DNA of 43,620 bases from Rhodospirillales bacterium (GCA_016793875.1 JAEULG010000116.1:1-43620); one strand, 5' to 3'; shown: positions 25,758 through 34,957, counted from the stretch's first letter. The notes: a model not told the origin generated them from the letters alone. Numbers and translations are program-made.

Positions 25758-26323
25758 AAACGCGCCGGCCTTTGCAGCGCCTTGTCGAGCAGCTGGAGGT
25801 AGCTGACTGCCGGCAGCTCGACGGCTCCGAACTGCCGGAGGTGCGTGGTGACGAACTGGATGTCCAGCAGCGCGAAGCCGCCGAGGCGCAGCCGTGCCAC
25901 CAGATGGACAAGGGCAACCTTGCTGGCGTCGGTCCGCTTCGAGAACATGCTCTCGCCGAAGAACGCGCCGCCCAGCGCGAGGCCGTAGAGGCCGCCAACC
26001 AATTTGCCGTCGCACCAGGTTTCGATGCTGTGGGCGTCGTCCCGGGCGTGCAGCTCGCGGAAGACACGACCGATCTCGGCGTTGATCCAGGTTTCCGGAT
26101 GGCCGTCGCGCGGCTCGGCACAGGCGGCGATGACGGCGGCAAAGGCGGTATCGCAGCGGACCTCGAACGTCCCGTCGGCCAGGCGGCGGCGCAGGCGGCG
26201 CGGTATATGGAAGCTGTTCAGCGGCAGGATGCCGCGCATCGTCGGCGCCACCCAGTGAACCGTGGGGTCGTTGCGGTGGCTGGCCATCGGGAAGATGCCG
26301 ATGGAATAGGCCCGCATCACCAT
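25670..26323 (-). CDS. aat: Leucyl/phenylalanyl-tRNA-protein transferase
   Basis: Aat attaches Leu or Phe from tRNA to N-terminal Arg/Lys of proteins, making substrates for ClpS/ClpAP (N-degron pathway). Family features: MRAYSIGIFPM at the start, VHWVAPTMRGILPLNSFHIP, E-T-W-I-N, GGLYGLALGGAFFGESMFSK and LLDIQFVTTHLRQFGA. ATG 26323 gives 217 aa, but homology-like residues (LTQDHPLTPEMVM) extend upstream, so the true start may be a CTG at 26353 or further into accC; no better ATG exists between the accC stop and 26323. The 3' end overlaps DUF2155 on the other strand. Confidence 0.92.
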   Translation of the reverse strand: MVMRAYSIGIFPMASHRNDPTVHWVAPTMRGILPLNSFHIPRRLRRRLADGTFEVRCDTAFAAVIAACAEPRDGHPETWINAEIGRVFRELHARDDAHSIETWCDGKLVGGLYGLALGGAFFGESMFSKRTDASKVALVHLVARLRLGGFALLDIQFVTTHLRQFGAVELPAVSYLQLLDKALQRPARFYGDPPSDVLAGALGELGALATQSSTHKS

Positions 26324-26357
26324 CTCGGGGGTGAGCGGGTGGTCTTGCGTCAGCCGT

Positions 26358-27701
26358 CTAATCTTCGCCTCGCACGAATTCTTCAAGCCAGTGGATGGTG
26401 TAGTCGCCGTCGATGAACGGCGGTGCCTGCAGCAGCTTGCGGTGCAGGGGAATGGTGGTGTCGACGCCGCTGATAACGTATTCATCCAGTGCCCGCCGCA
26501 GCCGCATCAGGCAAACGTTGCGGTCGGGGCCGTAGACGATCAGCTTGGCGATCATGCTGTCATAATAGGGCGGGATCCGGTAGCCGGCGTAGAGTGCCGA
26601 ATCGACGCGAACGCCAAGGCCACCCGGCGCATGGTATTCGGCGATGCGGCCGGCGCAGGGGACGAACGTTTCCGGATTTTCCGCATTGATCCGGCACTCG
26701 ATGGCGTGACCGCTCAGGCGGATGTCCTGCTGGCCGAAGCCGAGCGGGGCGCCGGCGGCGATGCGCAGCATCTCGCGCACCAGGTCGAGACCGCAGATCA
26801 TCTCGGTCACCGGATGCTCGACCTGCAGGCGGGTGTTCATCTCGATGAAATAGAACTCGCCGTCCTCGTACAGGAACTCGAAGGTGCCGGCGCTGCGGTA
26901 GCCGATGCGCGCCACCGCCTGCGCCGCGAGACGGCCGATGCGGGCGCGGGTGCGCGGTCCGAGCGCCGGCGATGGTGCTTCCTCCAGCACCTTCTGGTGG
27001 CGACGCTGCAGCGAGCAGTCGCGTTCGCCCAGGTGGACGACGTTCCCGTGGTTGTCGGCTAGCACCTGCACCTCGATGTGGCGGGGCTGCGCCAGGTACT
27101 TCTCCAGGTAGAGCTCGCCATTGCCGAAGGCGGCGGTCGCTTCGGCGCGCGCCGTCGCCATCGCAGAAGCCAGCTCGTTGGCGGCGCGAACGACCTTCAT
27201 GCCGCGGCCGCCGCCGCCGGCAGCCGCCTTGACCAGCACCGGGTAGCCCACCTCGGCGGCGATGCGTGCCGCCTCGTCCTCGTCGGCGATCGGGCCGTCG
27301 GACCCGGGAACGACAGGGATACCCGCCGCCTTGCAGGCCTGCTTGGCCGCCACCTTGTCGCCCATCAGGCGGATGTGCTCGGCGGTCGGGCCGATGAAGG
27401 TGATGCCGTGATCCTCCACCATCGCCGCGAAATCAGCATTCTCGGAGAGGAAGCCGTAGCCGGGATGGATGGCCTCGGCGTTGCTGATGATCGCCGCCGT
27501 CAGGATCGCCACCTGGTTCAGGTAGCTCTCGGACGCCGGCGGCGGGCCGATGCAGATGGACTCGTCGGCAAGACGGACATGCATCGCGTCGGCGTCGGCG
27601 GTGGAGTGCACCGCTACCGAGCGGACCCCCATCTCCCGGCACGCACGCTGGATGCGAAGGGCGATCTCGCCACGGTTGGCGATCAGGACTTTGTTGAACA
27701 C
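26358..27701 (-). CDS. accC: Biotin carboxylase subunit of acetyl-CoA carboxylase
   Basis: AccC (447 aa) carboxylates the biotin of AccB with ATP and bicarbonate, the first half-reaction of fatty-acid synthesis. Visible: [20 protein letters not shown] at the start, the ATP-grasp glycine loop [18 protein letters not shown], and the biotin-carboxylase signature [17 protein letters not shown]. Length is normal. The gene is 8 nt after accB and before aat, the usual alphaproteobacterial order aroQ-accB-accC-aat. Confidence 0.97.
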   Translation of the reverse strand: MFNKVLIANRGEIALRIQRACREMGVRSVAVHSTADADAMHVRLADESICIGPPPASESYLNQVAILTAAIISNAEAIHPGYGFLSENADFAAMVEDHGITFIGPTAEHIRLMGDKVAAKQACKAAGIPVVPGSDGPIADEDEAARIAAEVGYPVLVKAAAGGGGRGMKVVRAANELASAMATARAEATAAFGNGELYLEKYLAQPRHIEVQVLADNHGNVVHLGERDCSLQRRHQKVLEEAPSPALGPRTRARIGRLAAQAVARIGYRSAGTFEFLYEDGEFYFIEMNTRLQVEHPVTEMICGLDLVREMLRIAAGAPLGFGQQDIRLSGHAIECRINAENPETFVPCAGRIAEYHAPGGLGVRVDSALYAGYRIPPYYDSMIAKLIVYGPDRNVCLMRLRRALDEYVISGVDTTIPLHRKLLQAPPFIDGDYTIHWLEEFVRGED

Positions 27702-27709
27702 GGCTGCGA

Positions 27710-28189
27710 TCAGACGATCTGCAACAGCGGCTCGCCGTACTCGACCGGCGTTCCACTGGCAACGAAGATCCGCTCGATGCGACCGGCGCGATGGGCCTTG
27801 ATCGAATTGAACACCTTCATCGCCTCGATCAGCAGCACTGTATCGCCGACGGCAACGGTATCGCCCGGCTTGACGAATGCCGGCGCCGACGGTTCCGGCG
27901 AGACATAGACGATGCCGACCATGGGCGACTTGAGCAGCCCGGGGTCATCGGCAACCGCCTCGGCTTCGGTCTTCGCGGCGCTGTCGCCGCCGCTGGGGGC
28001 GGTTGCCGGCACCGCCGCCGGGTGCGCGGCGGGAGACGGAACAAGACCTCCGGCCGGGGCTCGGGCGATGCGCACCCGCCACTCGTCCCCCTCGCATTCG
28101 ATCTCGGTCAGGCCGGTGGCACACAGGACCTCGGCCAGCTGGCGAACGACATCGACGTCGATGGCTGCGCGCTTCTTGTGTGTTGTCAT
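27710..28189 (-). CDS. accB: Biotin carboxyl carrier protein of acetyl-CoA carboxylase
   Basis: AccB (159 aa) carries the biotin that shuttles carboxylate between AccC and the carboxyltransferase. The N-terminal domain (about 1-50) is followed by an Ala/Pro-rich flexible linker and a biotinyl domain with S-P-M-V-G-I-V-Y and the biotinylation site [11 protein letters not shown]. Val-Phe replace the Met-Met of Escherichia coli next to the lysine. The ATG overlaps the aroQ stop as ATGA. Confidence 0.97.
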   Translation of the reverse strand: MTTHKKRAAIDVDVVRQLAEVLCATGLTEIECEGDEWRVRIARAPAGGLVPSPAAHPAAVPATAPSGGDSAAKTEAEAVADDPGLLKSPMVGIVYVSPEPSAPAFVKPGDTVAVGDTVLLIEAMKVFNSIKAHRAGRIERIFVASGTPVEYGEPLLQIV

Positions 28190-28671
28190 CGATTGGATCC
28201 CGCCGGCTGGTCGTTGGCGAAGACGGTGCCGATAAGCCGGGCAGCCGCCTCCAATGCCATCTCATAACCGAACCCGCCAAAGCCGCAAACAACGCCGTGT
28301 GCGACGGCGGAGACGTACGAGTGGTGGCGGAAAGCCTCGCGGCGGAAGATGTTGGAAAGGTGAACCTCGATGATCGGCATTTCGAGCGCGCTCAGCGCAT
28401 CGAGGATGGCAACAGAAGTGTGGGTATAGGCGGCAGCATTGATGATTATGGCACCATGAGTGCCGCGGGAACCCTGGATCCAGTCGACCAGCTCGCCCTC
28501 ATGATTGCTCTGCCGGAAATCAATGGCGAGGCCAAGCGCAACGGCGCGCTGCTCGCAGGCGGCAGCAAGGTCAGCCAGCGTAGCACGGCCGTAAATCTCC
28601 GGTTCGCGGGTGCCCAGCAGGTTGAGGTTGGGGCCGTTGAGGATAAGAACCTTGGGAAGCATCATTGTCAT
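28186..28671 (-). CDS. aroQ: 3-Dehydroquinate dehydratase, type II
   Basis: AroQ (161 aa) converts 3-dehydroquinate to 3-dehydroshikimate in the shikimate pathway. The opening [20 protein letters not shown] contains the catalytic Tyr and the flexible Arg loop; [26 protein letters not shown] and [17 protein letters not shown] complete the active site. The start is ATG 28671, with in-frame ATGs at 28665 and 28662. It heads the aroQ-accB-accC-aat operon and is divergent from thiSG across 137 nt, in which no thiamine riboswitch was seen. Confidence 0.96.
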   Translation of the reverse strand: MTMMLPKVLILNGPNLNLLGTREPEIYGRATLADLAAACEQRAVALGLAIDFRQSNHEGELVDWIQGSRGTHGAIIINAAAYTHTSVAILDALSALEMPIIEVHLSNIFRREAFRHHSYVSAVAHGVVCGFGGFGYEMALEAAARLIGTVFANDQPAGSNR

Positions 28672-28808
28672 CCGGGACCGAGACCCTGGCGTATCGGGAT
28701 AGGCGCCAGCCTTGTGTCCAGCGCGTGCGCGAATATGTTATCAGAACGCGGGGTCGCGCGGCGGCCTTGCATTTTTTCTGATCTCCGACCGACGGATCCC
28801 CGCTGGCG

Positions 28809-29798
28809 ATGCACCTGACGATCAACGGTGAAGCCCGAAGCTTTCCACAGCCGCTGACGGTGGCACAACTTCTCGACACCTGCGGCCTCGACGCGCGCAA
28901 GGTGGCGGTTGAGCGGAATCTCGAGATCGTTCCGCGATCCGGCTACCGCGAAGCGCTGCTGGCGGATGGCGACCGCATCGAGATCGTCCATTTCATCGGC
29001 GGCGGGCTGCCTGACGCGGCGGCGGCGGACGATGATCCGCTGGTTGTCGCCGGCATCAGCTACCACTCGCGGCTGCTGGTCGGGACCGGCAAGTACAAGG
29101 ACTTCGAGGAGACCGCGCGGGCGATCGAGGCGTCGGGGGCGGAGATTGTCACCGTCGCCGTCCGCCGGGTGAACATCATCGACCGCAATCAGCCGATGCT
29201 GGTCGATTACGTCGATCCGCGCCGCTACACCTACCTGCCCAATACCGCCGGCTGCTACACCGCCGCCGACGCGGTCCGCACCTTGCGCCTGGCGCGCGAG
29301 GCGGGCGGCTGGGACCTGGTGAAGCTGGAGGTCCTGGGAGATCAGAAAACGCTCTACCCGAACATGGTGGAGACGCTGGCGGCGGCGGAGACGCTGGTCG
29401 GCGAGGGCTTCAAGGTGATGGTCTACTGCTCCGACGATCCGATACTGGCGAGGCGGCTGGAAGAACTCGGCTGCGTCGCCATCATGCCACTCGCCGCGCC
29501 GATCGGCTCCGGTCTCGGCGTGCAGAACCCCGTCGGCATCCGGCTGATCATCGAGCAGGCAAAGGTACCTGTGCTGGTTGATGCTGGTGTCGGCACCGCC
29601 TCCGACGCCGCGGTGGCGATGGAGCTCGGCTGCGATGGCGTGCTGATGAACACGGCCATCGCCGAGGCGAAGGATCCGGTCCGCATGGCGAGGGCGATGC
29701 GGCTGGCGGTGGAGGCCGGGCGGCTCGCCTACCGCGCTGGGCGCATGCCGAAGAAGCGGTACGCCGATGCGTCCTCTCCCCTGGCCGGCTTGATCTGA
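28809..29798 (+). CDS. thiG: ThiS-ThiG fusion: sulfur carrier plus thiazole synthase
   Basis: One 329-residue protein joins two thiamine-biosynthesis parts. Residues 1-66 are a ubiquitin-like ThiS ([13 protein letters not shown]... [14 protein letters not shown]), and about 78-329 are ThiG, a TIM barrel that makes thiazole phosphate from DXP, dehydroglycine and ThiS thiocarboxylate. ThiG features are [20 protein letters not shown], Schiff-base Lys172 in LVKLEVLGD, and [11 protein letters not shown]. In a free ThiS the Gly-Gly must be C-terminal to be adenylated and thiocarboxylated; here it is internal (64-66), joined by a linker of about 10 residues rich in Ala/Asp. Either the chain is cleaved or another ThiS is used. 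Similar fusions are annotated in some alphaproteobacteria. No thiO, thiE or thiF is in the window. Confidence 0.94.
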   Translation: MHLTINGEARSFPQPLTVAQLLDTCGLDARKVAVERNLEIVPRSGYREALLADGDRIEIVHFIGGGLPDAAAADDDPLVVAGISYHSRLLVGTGKYKDFEETARAIEASGAEIVTVAVRRVNIIDRNQPMLVDYVDPRRYTYLPNTAGCYTAADAVRTLRLAREAGGWDLVKLEVLGDQKTLYPNMVETLAAAETLVGEGFKVMVYCSDDPILARRLEELGCVAIMPLAAPIGSGLGVQNPVGIRLIIEQAKVPVLVDAGVGTASDAAVAMELGCDGVLMNTAIAEAKDPVRMARAMRLAVEAGRLAYRAGRMPKKRYADASSPLAGLI

Positions 29799-30052
29799 AA
29801 CGCCGCTAAGCGGGCGGCTCGGCTTGCTGGAAGCAGGTGCGTGCCCAAGAAATGGGCGTTAGGCCACTTTTGCTGTTATGATGGGCAACTGCGTCGTCGG
29901 ATGTCGGCGGCAGCGCCAGAAGCGAGCGCTGCTAAGTAGCTTTAGCTTGTTTGTCCCTTGTCGCGGTTCAGCGGGTTAGCCAGTATGACGGACCCGTGGC
30001 ACGAGCTTTGCTGTGTAGGGACCAACCAAAGCTCGAGGGTCGGCTGAAAACC

Positions 30053-31471
30053 ATGAAATTAGGTGATGCGTTTGACGAGATGCACGGCCAGGACAATGGC
30101 CTGCGAAAAGCCTATCGCACCTACCAGGAATGGCTGGATGCGACCGCCCATACCCGGCTGCTGGAAAAGCACCAACAGGCCGATCTGATCTTCCGCCGGC
30201 TTGGCATCACCTTCTCCGTCTACGGCAGCGAGGAGGGGGTGGAGCGGCTCATTCCCTTCGACGTCATCCCGCGGATCCTCGATGCCGAGGAATGGAAGAC
30301 GGTCGGTACTGGCGTCTGCCAACGCGTCCGCGCCATCAATGCCTTTCTCGACGACATCTACCACGAGCAGCACATCCTCAAGGCTGGTCGTATCCCGGCC
30401 GAGTTAGTCCTGAATAATCCCGGCTTCCGTCCGGAGGTTCTTGGGCTCGACCTGCCGCGTGGCGTCTATGTCCATATTGCCGGCGTCGATGTCGTCCGCG
30501 TCTCTGCCGAGGACTTCTACGTCCTCGAAGACAACGCCCGGGTCCCGTCCGGCGTCTCCTACATGCTGGAGAACCGGGAAACGATGATGAAGCTGTTCCC
30601 GGAGCTGTTTGCCCAGCACTCCGTGGCGCCGGTGAACCACTATCCGGAGGTTCTGCTCCGCACTCTGCGCTCGGTAGCGCCCCCCGGCATCATCGATCCG
30701 ACGGTGGTCGTCCTGACCCCCGGGCATTTCAACAGCGCCTACTTCGAGCATGCGTTCCTTTCCATGCAGATGGGCGTCGAACTGGTCGAGGGACAGGACC
30801 TGTTCGTCGAAGACGACACGATGTTCATGCGCACCACCAGCGGTCCGCGCCGGGTAGATGTCATCTATCGGCGCATCGACGACGACTACATCGACCCGCT
30901 GGCGTTCGATCCGAATTCGATGCTGGGCGTTCCGGGGCTACTGTCGGTGGTGCGCAATGGTCGCGTGACCCTGGCCAACGCCATCGGTACCGGCGTCGCC
31001 GACGACAAGGCGATCTACTGCTTCGTTCCGGACATGATCGAGTTCTATCTGGGCGAAAAGCCGATCCTGAAGAACGTTCCCACCTTCCGCTGCGCCATTG
31101 CCGACGATTGCGCCTACGTCGTCGATCACCTCGACGAGTTGGTGGTCAAGGAGGTCGGCGGTTCCGGCGGCTACGGCATGCTGGTCGGCCCGATGAGCAC
31201 GAACGAGCAGCGCAGCGACTTCCGCCAGAAGATCCTTTCCGATCCGGACAACTTCATCGCTCAGCCGACGCTGAAACTGTCGACGGTCCCGACCCTGATC
31301 GACGGCCACATCGCGCCCCGTCACGTCGACCTGAGACCCTACGTGCTAACGGGCGAGACGACGCAGGTGGTGCCGGGCGGGCTGACCCGTGTTGCGCTGC
31401 GCGACGGCTCGCTTGTCGTCAACTCGTCGCAGGGCGGCGGGACCAAGGACACCTGGGTGCTGGAGGCCTGA
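30053..31471 (+). CDS. Circularly permuted ATP-grasp protein (type 2)
   Basis: The 472-residue product belongs to the family formerly DUF404/DUF407, a circularly permuted ATP-grasp fold. Recognisable parts are F-R-R-L-G-I-T-F-S-V-Y-G near 45, RIIPFDVIPR-like RLIPFDVIPRIL, E-D-N-A-R-V-P-S-G-V-S-Y-M, RRVDVIYRRIDDDYIDPL, and LVVKEVGGSGGYGMLVGP near the ATP site. ATP-grasp enzymes join carboxylates to amines; this group has been predicted bioinformatically to make peptide-like bonds. I chose ATG 30053; the frame is open from 29951, but those residues do not look family-like. It is 4 nt before the alpha-E gene and forms a three-gene operon. Confidence 0.92.
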   Translation: MKLGDAFDEMHGQDNGLRKAYRTYQEWLDATAHTRLLEKHQQADLIFRRLGITFSVYGSEEGVERLIPFDVIPRILDAEEWKTVGTGVCQRVRAINAFLDDIYHEQHILKAGRIPAELVLNNPGFRPEVLGLDLPRGVYVHIAGVDVVRVSAEDFYVLEDNARVPSGVSYMLENRETMMKLFPELFAQHSVAPVNHYPEVLLRTLRSVAPPGIIDPTVVVLTPGHFNSAYFEHAFLSMQMGVELVEGQDLFVEDDTMFMRTTSGPRRVDVIYRRIDDDYIDPLAFDPNSMLGVPGLLSVVRNGRVTLANAIGTGVADDKAIYCFVPDMIEFYLGEKPILKNVPTFRCAIADDCAYVVDHLDELVVKEVGGSGGYGMLVGPMSTNEQRSDFRQKILSDPDNFIAQPTLKLSTVPTLIDGHIAPRHVDLRPYVLTGETTQVVPGGLTRVALRDGSLVVNSSQGGGTKDTWVLEA

Positions 31472-31475
31472 CGCG

Positions 31476-32408
31476 ATGCTGGGGCGGACGGCCAACAACG
31501 TCTACTGGATGGCCCGCTACGTCGAGCGGGCGGAGAACCTCGCGCGGCTGCTGGCGAGCACCTACCACATGTCGCTGCTACCCGCCGCCAGTGGTAACGA
31601 TGCCCAGCAGTGGGAAGCGCCGCTGCAACTCGTCGGCGACCGTGAAGACTTCATCACGCGACTCGGCGAGATCACGCCGGGCAACGTTCTTGCCTACATG
31701 GTCCTCGACGTGGAGAACGTCTCCAGCATTCGCTCGTCGATCCGGCTCGCCCGCGAGAACGCGCGGGCGACGCGGCCGGAGCTCACCACCGAGGTGTGGG
31801 AAGGGATCAACCAGACCTACCTTGAGCTGGAGACGATGTCGTATGCCAAGATGGTCGATCAGGGCTTTCGCGAGTTCTTCGACTGGGTGAAGGAGCGATC
31901 GCATCTGTTCCGCGGCGCCATCTACGGGACGATGCGGCGGGGCGATGCCTTCACCTTCTCGCGGCTCGGCACCTTCCTAGAGCGCGCCGACAACACCGCC
32001 CGCTTTTTGGCGGTGAAGTGGGACATGCTGTCCACCGGCGGCCGGCCGATGGCGGCCGAGGATTACTACCGGTGGGGGGCGCTGCTGCGCGCCTTCAGCG
32101 CCTTTAAGGCCTACCGGGAGGTCTACTCCGGCATCATCGAGCCACGCCGGGTCGCCGAACTGCTGGTGCTCCGCCGGGACATGCCGCGCTCGCTGTTCGC
32201 CTGCACCGCCGAGGTCAACGAGATCCTGCGGCACCTGCGCGAGAATGCGGCCTGCACCCGCCTCTCCGGCCAAATCAACGAGCGGCTGCAGCGCAATCGC
32301 ATCGACGGTATCCTGCGCTCCGGACTGCCGCGTTTCCTCAATGGCTTCATCGCCCGCAACAACGAGCTGCACGGGATGATCGGCCAAGAATTCATGTTGG
32401 TGCTATGA
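31476..32408 (+). CDS. Alpha-E domain protein
   Basis: A 310-residue, almost wholly helical protein of the alpha-E family (formerly DUF403). The opening MLGRTANNVYWMARYVERAE and the internal F-S-R-L-G-T-F-L-E-R-A-D-N-T-A-R-F-L-A-V-K are typical. No catalytic residues are known for the family; it nearly always accompanies the permuted ATP-grasp and transglutaminase-like proteins, so it is probably a structural or substrate-binding partner. The start is ATG 31476, 4 nt after the previous stop, and its stop overlaps the next start as ATGA. Confidence 0.92.
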   Translation: MLGRTANNVYWMARYVERAENLARLLASTYHMSLLPAASGNDAQQWEAPLQLVGDREDFITRLGEITPGNVLAYMVLDVENVSSIRSSIRLARENARATRPELTTEVWEGINQTYLELETMSYAKMVDQGFREFFDWVKERSHLFRGAIYGTMRRGDAFTFSRLGTFLERADNTARFLAVKWDMLSTGGRPMAAEDYYRWGALLRAFSAFKAYREVYSGIIEPRRVAELLVLRRDMPRSLFACTAEVNEILRHLRENAACTRLSGQINERLQRNRIDGILRSGLPRFLNGFIARNNELHGMIGQEFMLVL

Positions 32409-33286
32409 GACTGACCATTGAGCACGAAACCCACTACCGCTTCGGCGAGCCGGCGCACCACAGCATCCAGTACCTGCGCCTGACCCCTCGAACCGACTCC
32501 TCGCAGACGGTGATCTCCTGGTCGGTGAACACGCCAGGTAAGCTAAAGCGCTGGATCGACGGCTTCGGCAACATCGCGCATGTCTCGGTGCAGAATGGCG
32601 TGCACGACGAGGTGCCGGTGACCGTCCGCGGCGAGGTGGAGACCTTCGATACCTGTGGCATGCTCCCCGCCGACGACGGCCTGCCGCCGCTGATGTTCAG
32701 CCGGCCGACGCCGTTTACCGACGTGACACCGGCGATCGCCGCCTTTGCCGAGCCATTCCGCGAGCGAATCGGCGACGAAGGCAGTATCGCCGCCTTGCAC
32801 GCGCTGATGCTCGGGCTCCATACCAGCATCAGCTACAAGGGGGGCTTCACCGACGTTTCCACGACCGCCAGCGAGGCGCTGGAGCGGGGTACCGGCGTCT
32901 GTCAGGACCACGCTCATCTGTTTATTGCTTGTTCGCGGGTGCTGGGAGTGCCGGCGCGGTATGTTAGCGGCTATATGTACTGCGTGCCGGAGGCCGACGA
33001 GCCGCCGTCGCTTGCCAGCCATGCGTGGGCCGAAGCCTACATCGACGAGAAGGTCGGATGGGTTTCGTTCGACACTGCCAACAGCCGCAGCGCCACTGAT
33101 GCCTATGTCCGCCTTGCGGTTGCCTTCGATTATGCCGGCGCGGCGCCCGTCCGTGGCGTGCGTAAGGGAGGCGGCGTCGAGGACATGAGCGTGCGCGTCT
33201 CTGTCGTCGAGGAACCGGACGCCATCCAGTCGCAGAGCCAGAGCCCCGGGGTGCAGAACCAGTACCAGCGGTTTAGCCCAGGCTAG
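32405..33286 (+). CDS. Transglutaminase-like (papain-fold) protein
   Basis: The 293-aa product has an N-terminal beta domain (MRLTIEHETHYRFGEPAHHS) found in this transglutaminase group, then a papain-like core with Cys166 in GTGVCQDHAHLFIACSR, His206 in ASHAWAEAYI and Asp223 in SFDTANS, the complete catalytic triad. Such enzymes may act as peptidases or amide-forming enzymes. There is no signal peptide, so it is cytoplasmic. The C-terminus is a short Gln/Ser-rich tail. As the last gene of the ATP-grasp/alpha-E operon it may hydrolyse or trim the product of the ATP-grasp partner; this is inference. Confidence 0.92.
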   Translation: MRLTIEHETHYRFGEPAHHSIQYLRLTPRTDSSQTVISWSVNTPGKLKRWIDGFGNIAHVSVQNGVHDEVPVTVRGEVETFDTCGMLPADDGLPPLMFSRPTPFTDVTPAIAAFAEPFRERIGDEGSIAALHALMLGLHTSISYKGGFTDVSTTASEALERGTGVCQDHAHLFIACSRVLGVPARYVSGYMYCVPEADEPPSLASHAWAEAYIDEKVGWVSFDTANSRSATDAYVRLAVAFDYAGAAPVRGVRKGGGVEDMSVRVSVVEEPDAIQSQSQSPGVQNQYQRFSPG

Positions 33287-33296
33287 AATCCTGTCT

Positions 33297-33321
33297 GGAG
33301 GGCGCCTGCGCGGCGCTCTCC
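33297..33321. terminator. Hairpin between convergent transglutaminase and thioesterase genes
   Basis: GGAGGGCGCC (33297-33306) pairs with GGCGCTCTCC (33312-33321) over ten positions, one a G-U wobble on the plus transcript, with a 5-nt loop. It lies 10 nt after the transglutaminase stop. No T run follows, so terminator function is a guess. Confidence 0.35.
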
Positions 33322-33448
33322 ACCCAGCGTCGCGGCAGGGAGGGTTCCAGGCGGGGTCCTGAGCTGCACGTAATTGCCGTCCTCACACAAATCGATCGGC
33401 CGAAAAGCGCTGTACCCCGCCGAGCGGCTGATGACGATGGCGAGGAAT

Positions 33449-33889
33449 TCAGCCGCGTGACGGCTTGACGGCGGCCATGGTACCCTGGGCGATGGCGCAC
33501 AACGTCTCGCTGCCATCGTCGGCGACCGCGAGGACGTCGGCGCGACAGACGATCAGGCGGCCCGGCTTCAGCACGATGCCGCGCGCCAGCAGGGTTCCCC
33601 GGCCCGGCGCCAGGAAATTGACCTTGTATTCGGCGCCGACGACGTTGGCTCCCGCTTCCACCAGGGTAGCCGCCGCCGCTCCCATCACGCCTTCGGCGAC
33701 GCCGCCGATGACGCCGCCGTGGAAAAAGCCGTCCTGCTGGCCGATCGCCGGCTGGTAAGGAACGCGGTATTCGGCCAACCCCGGCTCGATGCGGACGAGG
33801 GCGACGCCGATCAGGGTCAGGTATTCTTGTGCCCCGACATAGCGCTCGACGGCAGCGCGGTAGTCTGGGTTGCGCGGTTGCAGGGCCAT
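33449..33889 (-). CDS. PaaI-family hotdog thioesterase
   Basis: A 146-residue hotdog-fold protein from ATG 33889, which has GGAGG 7 nt upstream; an ATG at 33913 would add eight residues. The core Q-D-G-F-F-H-G-G-V-I-G-G-V-A-E is the active-site helix region of PaaI/YbgC-like acyl-CoA thioesterases (H-G-G), followed by VGAEYKVNFLAPGRGTLLAR, the second conserved strand pair. It probably hydrolyses an acyl- or aryl-CoA in the cytoplasm as a tetramer. No phenylacetate-degradation genes are close, so the substrate is open. Confidence 0.9.
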   Translation of the reverse strand: MALQPRNPDYRAAVERYVGAQEYLTLIGVALVRIEPGLAEYRVPYQPAIGQQDGFFHGGVIGGVAEGVMGAAAATLVEAGANVVGAEYKVNFLAPGRGTLLARGIVLKPGRLIVCRADVLAVADDGSETLCAIAQGTMAAVKPSRG

Positions 33890-34034
33890 TGGGCGTCCTC
33901 CATGACCCGCCAAAAGTAACGGGGGCCAGGGTGCCCGGCAACCGTGCGGTGGCGGCCTCGAGCAGCTACGGACGGCGCTGCCGATTATGGCCTAGACTAT
34001 GCTGGGGTGGCGGGACGGGCAGCGAGGGACAGGG

Positions 34035-34451
34035 ATGCCGACAGCGTTCGTGGCGAGAAGCGACAGCCAGCAGGGCTGGGCCTCCGATGTCGGTTTGACC
34101 CGGCATGTCTACAAGCTCGGCCTGAGCGATGGGGAGGCGAAGGCGGCGGTCGCGACCCTGAACGAGGAGAGCCACGCCGGTCGCAACGACTGGACCTTGC
34201 TGGCGGCGCAAACGACCGCAGAGACGGATCTGGACGTGCTCCTCGGCCGGGTTGCCCGCAAGGAGGCGATGGTCGATCCTACCTACTACCCGCAGCTCAG
34301 GCGGGCGCCGGGAATCATCAAGGTCAAGTTGGGCAACGTCGAGAACCATCTGCTGGTGAAAGAGGCGCTGGAAGGGCAGTTGCCGCGGAAGGCGAAAGCG
34401 CCGACGGCCGCGCAGATCGCCACCTACCTCCTGCGCCTCGCGGCAGGCTAG
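34035..34451 (+). CDS. Hypothetical protein
   Basis: A 138-residue predicted soluble protein from ATG 34035, preceded by GAGGG with 6 nt spacing. It begins MPTAFVARSDSQQGWASDVG, contains GLTRHVYKLGLSDGEAKAAV and a central IKVKLGNVENHLLVKEALEG, and ends with A-Q-I-A-T-Y-L-L-R-L-A-A-G. It appears helical and slightly basic. I do not recognise the family. It stands alone between a minus-strand thioesterase and a gap. Codon bias is like the neighbours, so the gene is probably real. Confidence 0.7.
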   Translation: MPTAFVARSDSQQGWASDVGLTRHVYKLGLSDGEAKAAVATLNEESHAGRNDWTLLAAQTTAETDLDVLLGRVARKEAMVDPTYYPQLRRAPGIIKVKLGNVENHLLVKEALEGQLPRKAKAPTAAQIATYLLRLAAG

Positions 34452-34957
34452 CGGCGGGCCGGCGCGCCGCAGCCGCGGTCAGCGCACGGGCCGGCGGAAT
34501 GCGGCGGCGAGCGCCCGCAAGACGCGGCGACGTAGGCCTCGATGGCGCCGGCGCTGCAAGTGCGGTGCGTTCATCACCCCGATCGAGCCATACCAGCGCG
34601 GCGTGTTCATCAACCGTCTCCTCCTCCTGCAGCGTGCCCTGGACGGCGCTGGTGATGCCACTGACGGCGGAGACCGTCAGTGTTCCGGATCACGTTTCTT
34701 CAGCGGATCGGCATGGTGAGGATCGGCTGCAACGCTTGGCGGCCTGTTCGTCGACCATCCTCGCTGGTATCGGCAGAAGGGCAGTATGCATCCCGGTCGT
34801 TTCGACAGCGTGACGCCAACGTGCCGGTGGTGCGACGATTTCCCTAACCTTGCGGCAGCGACTCGGCGTGCAACCACCCGCGGTGCCAGCCGTTGAGGTG
34901 ATGCCGGTGCTGGCCGCGAGGCCAGCACCGATCGGGATGACCTGTCCGAGGAACGTC
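34452..34957. other. Gap of about 500 bases before the photolyase gene
   Basis: The stretch holds one possible small minus-strand gene (34479-34610) and a perfect 9-bp hairpin, CACTGACGG-CGGAGA-CCGTCAGTG (34659-34682), that would lie in that gene's leader. The remainder shows only unconvincing short frames on both strands. It may be a decayed gene. Confidence 0.4.
34479..34610 (-). CDS. Possible Arg-rich small protein
   Basis: A 43-residue frame starts at ATG 34610 and is preceded by a very strong Shine-Dalgarno stretch (GGAGGAGGAG ending 7 nt before the ATG). The product begins MNTPRWYGSIGVMNAPHLQ and ends in a basic, helical Arg/Ala-rich tail. No family is recognised. Strength of the ribosome site is the main reason to list it; the short length and high GC mean it could be chance. 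Confidence 0.35.
   Translation of the reverse strand: MNTPRWYGSIGVMNAPHLQRRRHRGLRRRVLRALAAAFRRPVR

Noticed and set aside
28672..28808. Possible thiamine riboswitch before the ThiS-ThiG gene
   Set aside because: The conserved CTGAGA and ACCTGATC-type segments of the TPP aptamer are absent from the 137-nt interval.
33283..33516. 77-codon minus-strand frame after the thioesterase gene
   Set aside because: It overlaps the thioesterase gene in another frame, lacks a ribosome site and shows no family features.
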